Under the pieces are notes generated by a model that was given only the letters and a program-made list of their open reading frames with translations, was not told where the DNA came from and did no database searches. The position numbers were made by a program, and so were the translations under genes. DNA of 64,000 nt from NCBI GenBank assembly GCA_032027045.1, contig JAVSMU010000001.1, forward strand, positions 1-64,000, written 5' to 3'. This stretch comes from Truepera sp. (GTDB lineage Bacteria; Deinococcota; Deinococci; Deinococcales; Trueperaceae). Of this stretch, positions 1-9,300 are shown piece after piece (the first letter of the stretch is position 1; the number at the start of each line of letters is the position of its first letter).

Positions 1-3000
1 ACGGCCACTCGCGGGATAAGCGAGAAGATGGCCGTACGCTCGTCCGTGCTGCGGGCGATGTCGCGGAACCCCAACAACCAAGGCTGCTCCCACCGCCAGA
101 TCACGTTCCCATCCCGGTCCCGCTTCACGAGCCGCTCCTCGACCTCCACGTCCTCCACCCAGTACCTCGGCATCGGCGCGAAGCTCGGATCTTGGTGCTC
201 CTCGAGTGTCGTGTCGCGGATTCTGCCGTCGCGCTCGTACGTAGCGAAGCGGTGGTCGAAATGGTGAATCATCTTCGCTTCGTAAAGAGGCAGGTAAGTC
301 CCATTACCTTGCCGAAAGATGTTGCCGTCGAGCTCATACCCTTGCGCTTCGAGCTGGTCGCGGGTGCGGAAGAGTCCGGAGTCGCTGGTCATGTTGAACA
401 GCCCTTGCTTGAAGGTGATGTCCCAGGGATTCTCGCCGGTTTCTTCGTTGATGAGGACGGGGAAGCGTTGGTAGATGCGTTTGGTTATCTCGGCGTCGCG
501 GCGGGTGCGGAAGGTGGGTGCGGTGCGCGTGTTGGGGTTGAGGAGTTTGATGTCGTCTGCGGTGAGGGTGAAGCGCTTGTCGGCGTCGAGCACGTCGGTG
601 GGTTCGTGGGCGAAGAAGACGTACCAGGCTTCTTGGATGGGTCGCGCGGAGCCGCTGAGGGTGACGAGGGCGAACTTCACCCGGCTGTCCACGGCTGGGA
701 AGACCTTGCGGCGGTTCTCGAAGTCGTAGAGGCTCACGAGGTTGTGGTTCTCGGTGATGGCGCGGAAGTAGTGCTGGGTGGTGTGGTCGGTGGCGATGCC
801 GCTGGGGACGATGAAGCCGGCGCGTCCGGTGGCGCGGGTGAGGTCGCGGTCGAGTTCGGCGAAAGCGGCGTACGTGTTGATGCGACCCCGCCCGCAGAGC
901 GGGTAGCGACCCGATTTCGCTATGAAGTGCGCGATTCCATCATGCCGGCGCTTAGCCTCCAAGAATGCGCGGTGGAGACTCGGATTCTCGTGTTCGAGGC
1001 GGTCGATGGCTGCTTTGCGGGCGGCACCGGTAGGTGCGTTTGTGATGTCTTGGTCTCGGCTGGCGAACCACTCCTGCTCTTTGAGTTCGGTGTGCTCCCA
1101 GGGCGGGTTACCGAGGACGACATCGAAGCCCGGGTGTTCGCGGTGGAAGACGTCGGCGAACTCGATGCCCCAGTGGAAGTAGCGGTGTCGGTCGCGTAGA
1201 TCGCCGATGACGGCTTGCCGGTCGCTGGTGAGGGTGTGGTCGTTGGCGAGGTCGTGGAGGTCGTTGGTGGTGATGGGGGTGGGTTGGTCCGGGCGTTTGG
1301 GCCAGAAGAACGCGGCGGTCCAGGCGTCGGCGATGGCGTGCGCGCGGGTGAAGCCTTGTTGTTCCTCGAGCTGGTGGTAGGCGACTTCTTTGGCGCGCGT
1401 GGCTTCGATGTCGTCGTCGGGCGTGGCCTCGAGTTTCCGGAGGGAGCGCGCAACTGCGGCGCCGGGGTCGGCGTCTTGGTTGGCGAAGAGGCTGCTTTGT
1501 CCGCCGCGTTCTTCCCGGTTGCGACGCTTGGCTGCGTTGGTGGTTTGCTTGTCGTCGCCGAGGAGGGCGATGTAGGCGTTGTCGGGGATGCCGTCTTGGA
1601 GGAGTTGGGGGATTGTCTTGGTGTGGGGTGCCCCGATGAGGCTGTTGCCGGTCTTTATGTGGTGATCGAGGAAGGTAAGGGGTTTGCCGGGGTCGAGGGC
1701 TTCGAGCCAGAGCGCGACTTTGCAGAGCTCGGCGGCCATGTCGTTGAGGTCCACGCCGTAGAGACAGTGGGTGATGGTGTCGCGAAGGGCGGCTCGGGTG
1801 GCTTGCGGGGTGGGCTCGTCGTCGCCGGTGCGGACTTGGGCGAGGCGTTTGGCGATGCGGTGGGCTGCGGCGATGAGGAAGTGACCGCTGCCGCTGGCGG
1901 GGTCGACGACCTTGAGTTCGAGGATGGCCTTCTCGGCGTCGTCCTTGCGCATGGCTTCGTCGAGGACGGGGTCGAGGGCGCTGTCGAGGAGCAGGGTGAT
2001 GAGGCTGGTGGGGGTGTAGTAACTGCCGGTGGTCTTGCGTTCGTTGCCGGTGAGCGTTTCGAGGGTGAAGTGGCTGGGGTCGGGGTCGAGGCGGGGCTGG
2101 AGTTCGAGGAGGCTTTCGTAGACGCTGCCGAGTTCTTCCGCGCCGAGGTTCTTGTAATCGATGGGGTAACGGGCGTGGTTGACCTGGGTGTATGCGAGGT
2201 GGCGGATGGCGGTGAGGAGGCTGCGGTTGGTGAGCTCGGCGGTGTCGAGGTGGGGGGTGGCACCGGGGCTGAAGAGGAAGCCACCGAGGGCAGGGATGGC
2301 GAGGTCGGAGGCACCGTCGCTGCCGAGCCAGTGCCAGGTGCGTTTGAGGAGCTGGTACTGGTCGGGGTGGCGTCCGCCGGGGATGGCGTCGGCGAGGTCG
2401 CGGAGGCGGCGGGTGGAGTAGTAGGTGTAGCGGCGTCTGGCGTCTTCGCTGGCGGTTGGTGGGTGGAGGAGATCGCGGTCTTCGCTGGCGAAGAGCACGA
2501 GGAAGCGGTAGATGACGCGGAGGAGTTGCCGGTAGTAGTGCTGGGGGGTGAGCGTGCCCTTGGTGAGGTCGGTGCGGAGGTTGGTGTTCGCGGGGTGTTC
2601 GAGGAAGCCTTGCCCGAGGGTGGTGAGGGCTGCGTGAACGCCGTCGCGCAGGCGGTCGAGGGCGCGGGTGCCTTGTTCTTGAGCGGCCCGGGTCCATTGT
2701 TCGAGGAGGGTGTTCTCGGGTTTGTCGGCTTCGAGGCGGCTTTGGTGGAGGGTGAGGTAGAGCAGGACGAAGTCGGCGTAGACCTCGCCGGCCAACATGG
2801 CTTCGAGGTCGAACTCGAGGTACGCCTGGCGGGTGAGGGTGTGGTTGTCGCGTAATAGGCGGAGTTTGAGGCCGTTGCTGACTACACCCCAGAGGCTTTC
2901 GTCGGTGGCGTTGAGGTAGGTCTGGATGAGGCCGTGGGGGCTTTGCCTGGCGGCGCCTGCAACGCCGGCGGTGCGGGTGTCGAGGTCGATATTGCAGCCG

Positions 3001-3380
3001 ACGAGGTGGATGGGGACGTGCGACCAAGCGTGGCTAATGGGGTAGGTCTTGCCGCCCAACTCGCGAACGGTGGTGGTTTGGAGGCGACCGTAGTCGAGGA
3101 CTTGGAAGAGTGGGAGGAGCCAGCGGTCACGAGTGGTGGCGGTGCCGGGGTTGCCCGGGGGAATCGTGGCGCGGGCCGCTTGGAAGGCGGCCCAGGCGCC
3201 TTGGAGTTTGTTCCAGGCTTCGCTGATGGCTTCGCTGAGCCGGGTGTGCCCGATGAGGTGGTAGGCGTCGGGAGTGAGGCCGGGGAGGTCTTTGTCGGTG
3301 TCGCGGAGGCGTCTGAGGAGGTCGGGGGGAAGGAGCGCGCCTTCGGTGCGGATGGTGGTGAAGTCGTGGTGGCGGGCCAT
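1..3380 (-). CDS. Eco57I-class N6-adenine DNA methyltransferase (DrmMI/PglX-like), 3' end outside window
   Basis: Probable adenine-specific DNA methyltransferase that would mark host DNA for the neighbouring helicases. The reading frame is open from ATG at 3380 to the left edge, about 1126 codons, so the C-terminus is missing. SAM-binding motif I (VVDPASGSGHFL) lies near residues 491-502 and the catalytic NPPW at 758-761 (1098-1109), preceded by GFDVVLG. The N-terminal 450 residues resemble the long lead region of PglX/DrmMI proteins. The last visible residues (RSTDERTAIFSLIPR) match the block that follows the target-recognition part in these families. The start is 3 bases after the SNF2 stop, so the genes are co-transcribed. 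The family assignment is secure; the choice between a DISARM, BREX or other system rests on the neighbours. Confidence 0.9.
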   Translation of the reverse strand, partial: MARHHDFTTIRTEGALLPPDLLRRLRDTDKDLPGLTPDAYHLIGHTRLSEAISEAWNKLQGAWAAFQAARATIPPGNPGTATTRDRWLLPLFQVLDYGRLQTTTVRELGGKTYPISHAWSHVPIHLVGCNIDLDTRTAGVAGAARQSPHGLIQTYLNATDESLWGVVSNGLKLRLLRDNHTLTRQAYLEFDLEAMLAGEVYADFVLLYLTLHQSRLEADKPENTLLEQWTRAAQEQGTRALDRLRDGVHAALTTLGQGFLEHPANTNLRTDLTKGTLTPQHYYRQLLRVIYRFLVLFASEDRDLLHPPTASEDARRRYTYYSTRRLRDLADAIPGGRHPDQYQLLKRTWHWLGSDGASDLAIPALGGFLFSPGATPHLDTAELTNRSLLTAIRHLAYTQVNHARYPIDYKNLGAEELGSVYESLLELQPRLDPDPSHFTLETLTGNERKTTGSYYTPTSLITLLLDSALDPVLDEAMRKDDAEKAILELKVVDPASGSGHFLIAAAHRIAKRLAQVRTGDDEPTPQATRAALRDTITHCLYGVDLNDMAAELCKVALWLEALDPGKPLTFLDHHIKTGNSLIGAPHTKTIPQLLQDGIPDNAYIALLGDDKQTTNAAKRRNREERGGQSSLFANQDADPGAAVARSLRKLEATPDDDIEATRAKEVAYHQLEEQQGFTRAHAIADAWTAAFFWPKRPDQPTPITTNDLHDLANDHTLTSDRQAVIGDLRDRHRYFHWGIEFADVFHREHPGFDVVLGNPPWEHTELKEQEWFASRDQDITNAPTGAARKAAIDRLEHENPSLHRAFLEAKRRHDGIAHFIAKSGRYPLCGRGRINTYAAFAELDRDLTRATGRAGFIVPSGIATDHTTQHYFRAITENHNLVSLYDFENRRKVFPAVDSRVKFALVTLSGSARPIQEAWYVFFAHEPTDVLDADKRFTLTADDIKLLNPNTRTAPTFRTRRDAEITKRIYQRFPVLINEETGENPWDITFKQGLFNMTSDSGLFRTRDQLEAQGYELDGNIFRQGNGTYLPLYEAKMIHHFDHRFATYERDGRIRDTTLEEHQDPSFAPMPRYWVEDVEVEERLVKRDRDGNVIWRWEQPWLLGFRDIARSTDERTAIFSLIPRVA

Positions 3381-3383
3381 GAC

Positions 3384-6212
3384 CTAGGCGGGAAGGTAGG
3401 TGTACACGCCGAGGATATCGACGGGAAGGAGCGGTTCGACCTGGTACCGCAGGCCTTTTGCGCGCGCCGCTTCGCGCACGCGGCGGTGCGCCTCCAGCAG
3501 CGCCTGCGCGTGCGCCTCGGCGGTGTCGTTGAGGTGGGGGTTGATGGCGTTGGCGCCGTCGAGGAAGCGTTGGTGGTAGTCGCGGGCCTGGCCGGGGTCG
3601 ATGTTGCCGCCCGGGGTGGCGGCGAGGAGCGCGGCGGTGGCGTCCTCTTCGAGCCAGGTAGCGCTCTCGGTGGCGCCTTGGTAGGCGAGGAGGGCGATGT
3701 CCTCGGCGAGAGTCTGCCAGGTGCGGCCGGCGTGGGTGGTGGTGAGGTGGTAGCGGAACCGGGCGAGCAGGAGAGTCGTACGGACTTCGACGGCGTGGGT
3801 GCGCATGACGCCGGCCCGTTTGGCGGTGCTCTCAAGGTGTTCGTCGAGGGCGGCGTCGAGCACGTACGTGGCTAGCGCCTCGGTGAACGGATGGGTGCGG
3901 GTGAGAAGCGTCTCGCCGGGTCTGGTTGGTGGTCCGAGGCGTGCGCGCATGCGCGTGTGCTCGGCGTGGATGGCGTCCTTGAGAGCGGTGGGGGCGCTGC
4001 TGAGGTCGAGGTCCAATGCGCCGTGGCGAGTAGGGGTGGCTATGCCCTTGTGGGCGCGGACGGCGGTGGTGAGGAAGCGCTCGAGCAGGTGCTTGCCGCC
4101 GAGGGCGGTTTGGGCGGCCGTGAGTTCGCGCATGACCTCGTCCGGTTTGAGGCTTTCCTGCGCGAAGACGGTGCGGGAGCGTCGTTCGCGGTCGGCGGCG
4201 GCGTCCCACTTACGGCCAAGGTCGGCCGCCTTGGGTTTGATGTACTCGTCGAGGTCGTCGAAGAGCGCGGCTTGCTGGGCGTGGCCGCGGTCGAGGCCGC
4301 GCAGGAGCAGTCCTTCGAAGATGGCTTCGATGAGTTCGTCGCTTTGGGCGGGCACTGGGACGCTGATGCCGAGGCTGGTGCGGATGGTCTTGTGCTTGCG
4401 GATGAGCACGTCGAGCACGATGCCGTCGATCTGGTTGTCGGTGCCGTACATCGTGCGCATCAGGACCTTGGGTTGAGGTTGGCCGTAGCGATCGACGCGG
4501 CCTTCGCGCTGCTCGTGCCTCGTGGGGTTCCAGCTGAGGTCGTAGTGGATGACGGCGTCGAAGGCGGCCTGCAGGTTCACGCCTTCGCTGAGGCAATCCG
4601 TCGCGACGAGCACGCGTTTTTCGGATTTGGCGAGGTCGAGGATCCGCGCTTCACGTTCCTCGGGCACCAGCCTGCCGGTGACGGCGGCGACGTCCACGCC
4701 GTTCATGGCGCCGCGGAGCGCGTCGGCGACGTACTCGGCGGTGGGGATGAAGCGGCAGAAGACGATGGGCGCGTACCCGTCCTTGACCAGATCCTTCACG
4801 AGCTTGATGACGGTGGAGAGCTTGTTGTCGTGCTCGCCGCCAAGCGCGTCGGCTTCGCGGGCGTAGGCGAGGAGGCGCTTGCGGTGGTTGCTGGCGTCGT
4901 CGTCGGTCTCTTGGCTGCCGGGGGTGACGTCGATGCCTTCGTTGGTCTCGTCGTCTACTTGGTCGAGGACGGTGCGCCGCCCGAGCTCATCGGCCTCCGC
5001 GGCGGACTCGGTCTCGCTGACGACGGCGCGGTTGCGTAGAGTGCTGGCGGCGGCGGCGGGACTGCTGGCGAGGGCGCGCAGCAGCGCGAGCATGCTCCAC
5101 CAACGCACGCGTTGCCGGTGGCTGCCGTCGCCGGTGTCGAGTGTCTCGCGGGCATATGCCAGAACCTTCTCGAAGAGGCCCTTGTACTCGGGGCTGAGCG
5201 TGTAGGGCACGTCAGCGTCGTCGCGTTCAGGGAAGGGCGTGGCGGCGTCCATGTAGCTGCGGATGTCGCCGCGTTTGCGTTGCACGAAGTGTCGTGCGAG
5301 GGCGCGCCGCGCCTGCTGGTTGTGCTGACCGCTGAGGTCCTCCGGGAGTTGCGCGAAGGCTGGCTCGAGGAGGCTCAGGAGGCTTCGGAAGGCGTGCTCG
5401 TTGCCGCTGTGGGGGGTCGCTGTGACGAGCAGGAGGTTGCGCGTGGGGTCGCGCGCGAGGTCGCGCAGCAGCCGGTGGCGTTGGTGTTGGCTGCTGCGCC
5501 CGACGGTGCCGGGGTCGGCGCAGGTGTGCGCCTCGTCGACGATGACGAGTTCGGGCGCGCCGCGCAGGAACTCGTCGCGGTGCCGCTCAGACTTGATGTA
5601 GTCGAGGCTGACGATGGTGAAGGGGTGCCGGTCGAAGACGCTCTCGCCGAGGCGCAGACCGCGTTCGAGCTTGCGCACGGTGCTGGGCAGCACCAGCTCG
5701 GCGGCAATGTGGAAGCGCTCGGCGAGCTCGTCACGCCACTGCTCGGCCAGGTGGGGTGGGCAAAGGACGCTGATGCGCGTGATCTCGCCCCGGTCGAGCA
5801 GCTCGCGAGCGACGAGTGCCGCTTCGATCGTCTTGCCGATGCCGACGTCGTCCGCGATGAGGAGTCGTACGGGGTCGAGCTTGAGCGCCATGAGGAGCGG
5901 CACGAGTTGGTAGGGGCGCGGTTCCACTGCGATGCGCCCGAGGCTGCGGAACGGCCCGGTGGTGGCGCGTGCGGTGAGCATGGCAGCGTCGCGTAGCATG
6001 CCGGCGCTGCGAGCGTCACCCAGGTCGTCGCCAGTTGGAAGGGCGAAGGTGGCGCTTGTGACGTCGTCGCGTTCGAGGGGGAGGTAGACGGCGGTGGTTT
6101 CCTCTGCCCGCCCGCCGAGCGCGCGCAGGACGAGGAAGTCGTCGGTGCTGTCGGGTTGCACCACCCACTCGCGGCCACGGGTACGGACGAGGCTACCGGT
6201 TTCGAACGTCAC
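3384..6212 (-). CDS. SNF2/HepA-type helicase (DrmD-like)
   Basis: A 942-aa superfamily 2 ATPase of the SNF2/RapA branch. Walker A is DDVGIGKT at residues 121-128 and DEAH is at 226-229. The helicase motif III TATPHSGN and the motif VI region QREGRVDRYGQ are both present. An acidic and basic insert separates the two RecA lobes. The size and the adjoining adenine methyltransferase resemble DrmD-DrmMI of class 1 DISARM. The start is GTG at 6212 with GGAGA seven bases upstream. The stop lies 3 bases before the methyltransferase ATG. The likely role is DNA translocation or remodelling in a restriction-like defence complex; this is inferred from family and context. Confidence 0.9.
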   Translation of the reverse strand: MTFETGSLVRTRGREWVVQPDSTDDFLVLRALGGRAEETTAVYLPLERDDVTSATFALPTGDDLGDARSAGMLRDAAMLTARATTGPFRSLGRIAVEPRPYQLVPLLMALKLDPVRLLIADDVGIGKTIEAALVARELLDRGEITRISVLCPPHLAEQWRDELAERFHIAAELVLPSTVRKLERGLRLGESVFDRHPFTIVSLDYIKSERHRDEFLRGAPELVIVDEAHTCADPGTVGRSSQHQRHRLLRDLARDPTRNLLLVTATPHSGNEHAFRSLLSLLEPAFAQLPEDLSGQHNQQARRALARHFVQRKRGDIRSYMDAATPFPERDDADVPYTLSPEYKGLFEKVLAYARETLDTGDGSHRQRVRWWSMLALLRALASSPAAAASTLRNRAVVSETESAAEADELGRRTVLDQVDDETNEGIDVTPGSQETDDDASNHRKRLLAYAREADALGGEHDNKLSTVIKLVKDLVKDGYAPIVFCRFIPTAEYVADALRGAMNGVDVAAVTGRLVPEEREARILDLAKSEKRVLVATDCLSEGVNLQAAFDAVIHYDLSWNPTRHEQREGRVDRYGQPQPKVLMRTMYGTDNQIDGIVLDVLIRKHKTIRTSLGISVPVPAQSDELIEAIFEGLLLRGLDRGHAQQAALFDDLDEYIKPKAADLGRKWDAAADRERRSRTVFAQESLKPDEVMRELTAAQTALGGKHLLERFLTTAVRAHKGIATPTRHGALDLDLSSAPTALKDAIHAEHTRMRARLGPPTRPGETLLTRTHPFTEALATYVLDAALDEHLESTAKRAGVMRTHAVEVRTTLLLARFRYHLTTTHAGRTWQTLAEDIALLAYQGATESATWLEEDATAALLAATPGGNIDPGQARDYHQRFLDGANAINPHLNDTAEAHAQALLEAHRRVREAARAKGLRYQVEPLLPVDILGVYTYLPA

Positions 6213-6248
6213 GCTGGATCTCCGTTTCGTGGGCCTGTGGCTGCTGAG

Positions 6249-6364
6249 GCGCTCACGGGGGCTCGGTTGGGGCGGCGTGCCGTCGTTGCGTGGGCACGAC
6301 TGGGGCGGTGGACGGTCATCGCGCGGGCACGGTTGAGTCGGCGAATGGTCATCGCGCGGGTCCG
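6249..6364. repeat. 33-bp tandem repeat, about 3.5 degenerate copies
   Basis: Clear units begin at 6282, 6315 and 6348, with a more diverged copy before 6282. The units share GTCRTYGCG and GGGCACG cores. The last partial copy covers the final codons and stop of the large helicase gene, so the array grew from, or into, its 3' end. It fills the 136-base gap before the SNF2 gene. Confidence 0.75.
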
Positions 6365-9300
6365 AACAGCCAGGCGTACTCCTCGAGTTTCCGGGGCCAG
6401 TCGTCGTAGTGGTGGAAGCGGATGACGGTGTAGCCGCGGTCGTCGAGGCGTTGGTCGAACTCGCAGTCGCGCATCTGTCGCTCGGGGTGGTCGTGATGTG
6501 GGCCGTCGACGTATATGACGGCCTTGATGCTGTCGGTTAGATAGGCGAAGTCGGGGCGGGTGCCGGCGTCCTCGATGCGTTGCTGCGCGTGCGTGGGCAG
6601 GCGGTGCCCGCGACGCTCGAGTAGGTCGAGGAAGTTGCGTTCGAGGTCGGATTCGCACAGGCGCCGGAGGCGCGTGAGTTGCTCTGAGCGCGGTAGATGC
6701 GTGCTGGACGCCTCGGTGCGCGCAGCGGTCAGGGCCATGAGGTGCTCGTGGATGGCGTGCCGGTCGAGTAACGCGTGGCTCATCTGGTTGCTGTAGGACA
6801 TAAGGCAGTCGTAGCAGGCGGCCTCGCAACGTTCGGCGGCGTGCGGGGCGTGGTCTTGGTCCTCGCCCGAGATGGGGTCGAAGTGGCAGATCTCCAACGC
6901 GCGCATGGCAATGCGGCTCACGGCGGTGGGTTCGTCCAGCAGGTGTCGCAGCACACCGGCGCCGCCCTCGGCGGCCTCGTAGAGCAGGATGGTGCGCGGT
7001 GGAGTGTCCGGGGTGCCGGGGAGAAGTTCGGCGGCGAGCTCGTTCTCCTCCAGTTGGTACTCGACTTGGATGGCGGTCTTGAGCGCGTCGCGTAGCGTGT
7101 GGAACTGCGCCTCGTCCAGGTGCAGGTTGCCGCCCGGTTCCCACAGCATGGCGTTGCGCGTGTCGTCGACGTAGGGGATGACGGTCTTAACCTGCTTGAA
7201 GCCTTCGGCGGCAGCGTCGTTGTCGGCCTCGTCGAGGCCTTCGGCTTCCTTGTTACTGGCCCACTTGCCGCTCTTGAGGTCGAGTGGGAAGCCGTAGGCG
7301 TGCTTGTTCTCGCGTCGGCGCCAACCCAGGTTGATGCGCCACAGGGTGGCGGCGGGCGCGATGGTCACGTTGGCCAATTCCGCACCATCGGCGCCCTTGA
7401 CAGTGCCGGCGCGGGTGACGGGTCGGCCATCGCTGGTGGCGAAGCGCACGGCCGTGATGACCTCGTAACCGAGGCGTTGGCGTTCCTCCTCATCACTGTT
7501 GATGCGCGCCACTCGCGTGGTGGAGACGTTCTGCAGGCGCAGCAGATCGACCAGGGTGTGGTCGAGTTGCGCGCGGCAATGCTCGCACGTGTCCGGGCCG
7601 GGGTCGCCGACGAGCGGGTGCAGGTACCCGCAAACTCTGCACAGCTTGGCACGGCCGCTGGCGAGGCCCTCCACTTCGTTGTCCTGCGCGAGATTGACCT
7701 TGGTGACGCGGTACTTCGAGCCTTCGTGGTAGATGAGCGCGCGCGGCCCGAACTCGTGGATGGCCAGGAAGCGCGGGCGTTGCACGAACTCGTCACGCAC
7801 CGCGCCAAGGCGCCGGCCGGGGATGTACGCCGCCAGCGGCAGGCGCGGGAACGAATAGCCCGGTAGGAAGCCTTCGCTGGCGAAGTAACGGTAGGAGTAG
7901 AAGTCGCTCTGCATCGCCTTGCCCGTGTCGGTGAGTAGTCCCATCTGGTTCTCGGCTTCGCCGCGCAGGCGCTTGGCTTGCGTCTTCTCCCCCGCGCTCT
8001 TGGTGGCGTCGGCGATGACGGCGTTGGCAGCGTGGAACTGCGCGGTGGAGCTGCGGTACAGCTCGCGCCAGCGGTCGCAGGCCAGGTCGAAGTTCTCCGC
8101 GGCGTTGCGCAGTGTGTCGTTCAACCACTCCGGGTGGTACCAAGGCGCATTCGCGAACGCTTCTTCGTCCCGCTCGAGCAGCTTCGCGACACGCGTGGCC
8201 GCCCGCAACCTAGCCTGTGGGTTCTCCAGGTCTGCGCGCAGTTGCTCCCGGACGGGCAGGGCGGGTTCGTCGATGACCAGAACGTCGCGCAGAGAGCGGC
8301 CAAGGTCGGCCTTCGTCTCCGACAGCCACACGGCGTGCACGTGCGCACGCACGAGGTCTTCGTTGGCGAGATCGAGGCGCGGTGGCTCCACCACACCCGC
8401 CACCATGCGGTCTTGCCGAGCAAAGTAGTACTGGTCGTGTCCGCTGCCCGTGGCGCAGTAAGTGAACACCAATGCTGGTTGCCCACTCCGGCCGGCACGG
8501 CCCGAGCGCTGTGCGTAGTTCGCAGGGGTGGGAGGCACGTTGCGCATGTTCACGATGTTCAACTCGGCGATGTCTACCCCAAGCTCCATCGTCGGGGAGC
8601 AGTACAGCACCGGCAGGCGCCCCTCGCGGAACTCCTCCTCGCGCTCCTCGCGCCACTCGCTCGGCACCTGCGCGGTGTGCTCGCGCGCCTCGAGGTTGCC
8701 CAGGTGCAGCGCCGTCTCCTGATAGAAGCGCCGGAAGAAGACGTTGATGTGCCCATCCTCCTCCTCGCCGCGCACGGCTTTGAGCGGGTCGTCGTACGGG
8801 TGGGTGCCGTCCCCCGCATGCCACCTCAGAGCACTGGGGCGCAGACGGTACCCGGGGACTTGCCCCTCCTTCGTGCCAGGGTGCACGACCGCCAGGAATC
8901 CGTAGTTGGCGAGTCGTTCGAGCAAGATCTTGATGATGGTCTGGGAGTCCTCGACGGTCAATTTCGCGTCCAGGTGTGGGAAGGTCGCCAAGCGCCGCAG
9001 GTAACGTGCGTACTGGCTGCGGCCGGACACGTAGATATTCTTGCCACGTTCGAGCTTGGTTTGCGAGCGCGGGTACGCGGTCGTGTGGTACTCCAGTTTC
9101 TCGTTCTCGTCGAATGCCCAATGGCCCTTAAGGAAGTTGCGGCTGCGCGTCTGGACCTGCTCCTGGAAGGCCGGGTCGAGCCACTCGGTGTCGATGGCAA
9201 GGTTGCGGCGGAAGTGCTCCAGTAGCACCTTGGCGACGTCGAAGCGCTGCTGCGCGTTGGCACCTGCGAGAGCCTCGTGTGTGTCCGCCCACAAGGCGTC

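Noticed and set aside
192-2855. Long plus-strand open frames over the methyltransferase region
   Set aside because: They are antisense shadows: GC-rich third positions keep the opposite strand open. The minus frame carries motif I and NPPW in the correct order.
6209-7144. 311-codon minus frame over the end of the giant helicase
   Set aside because: It is Arg/Pro/His-rich shadow in another frame of the same strand; the helicase frame has the DUF1998-type and nuclease motifs.
7978-9225. Plus-strand 415-codon frame inside the giant helicase
   Set aside because: Antisense shadow with no domain, no ribosome site and biased composition.
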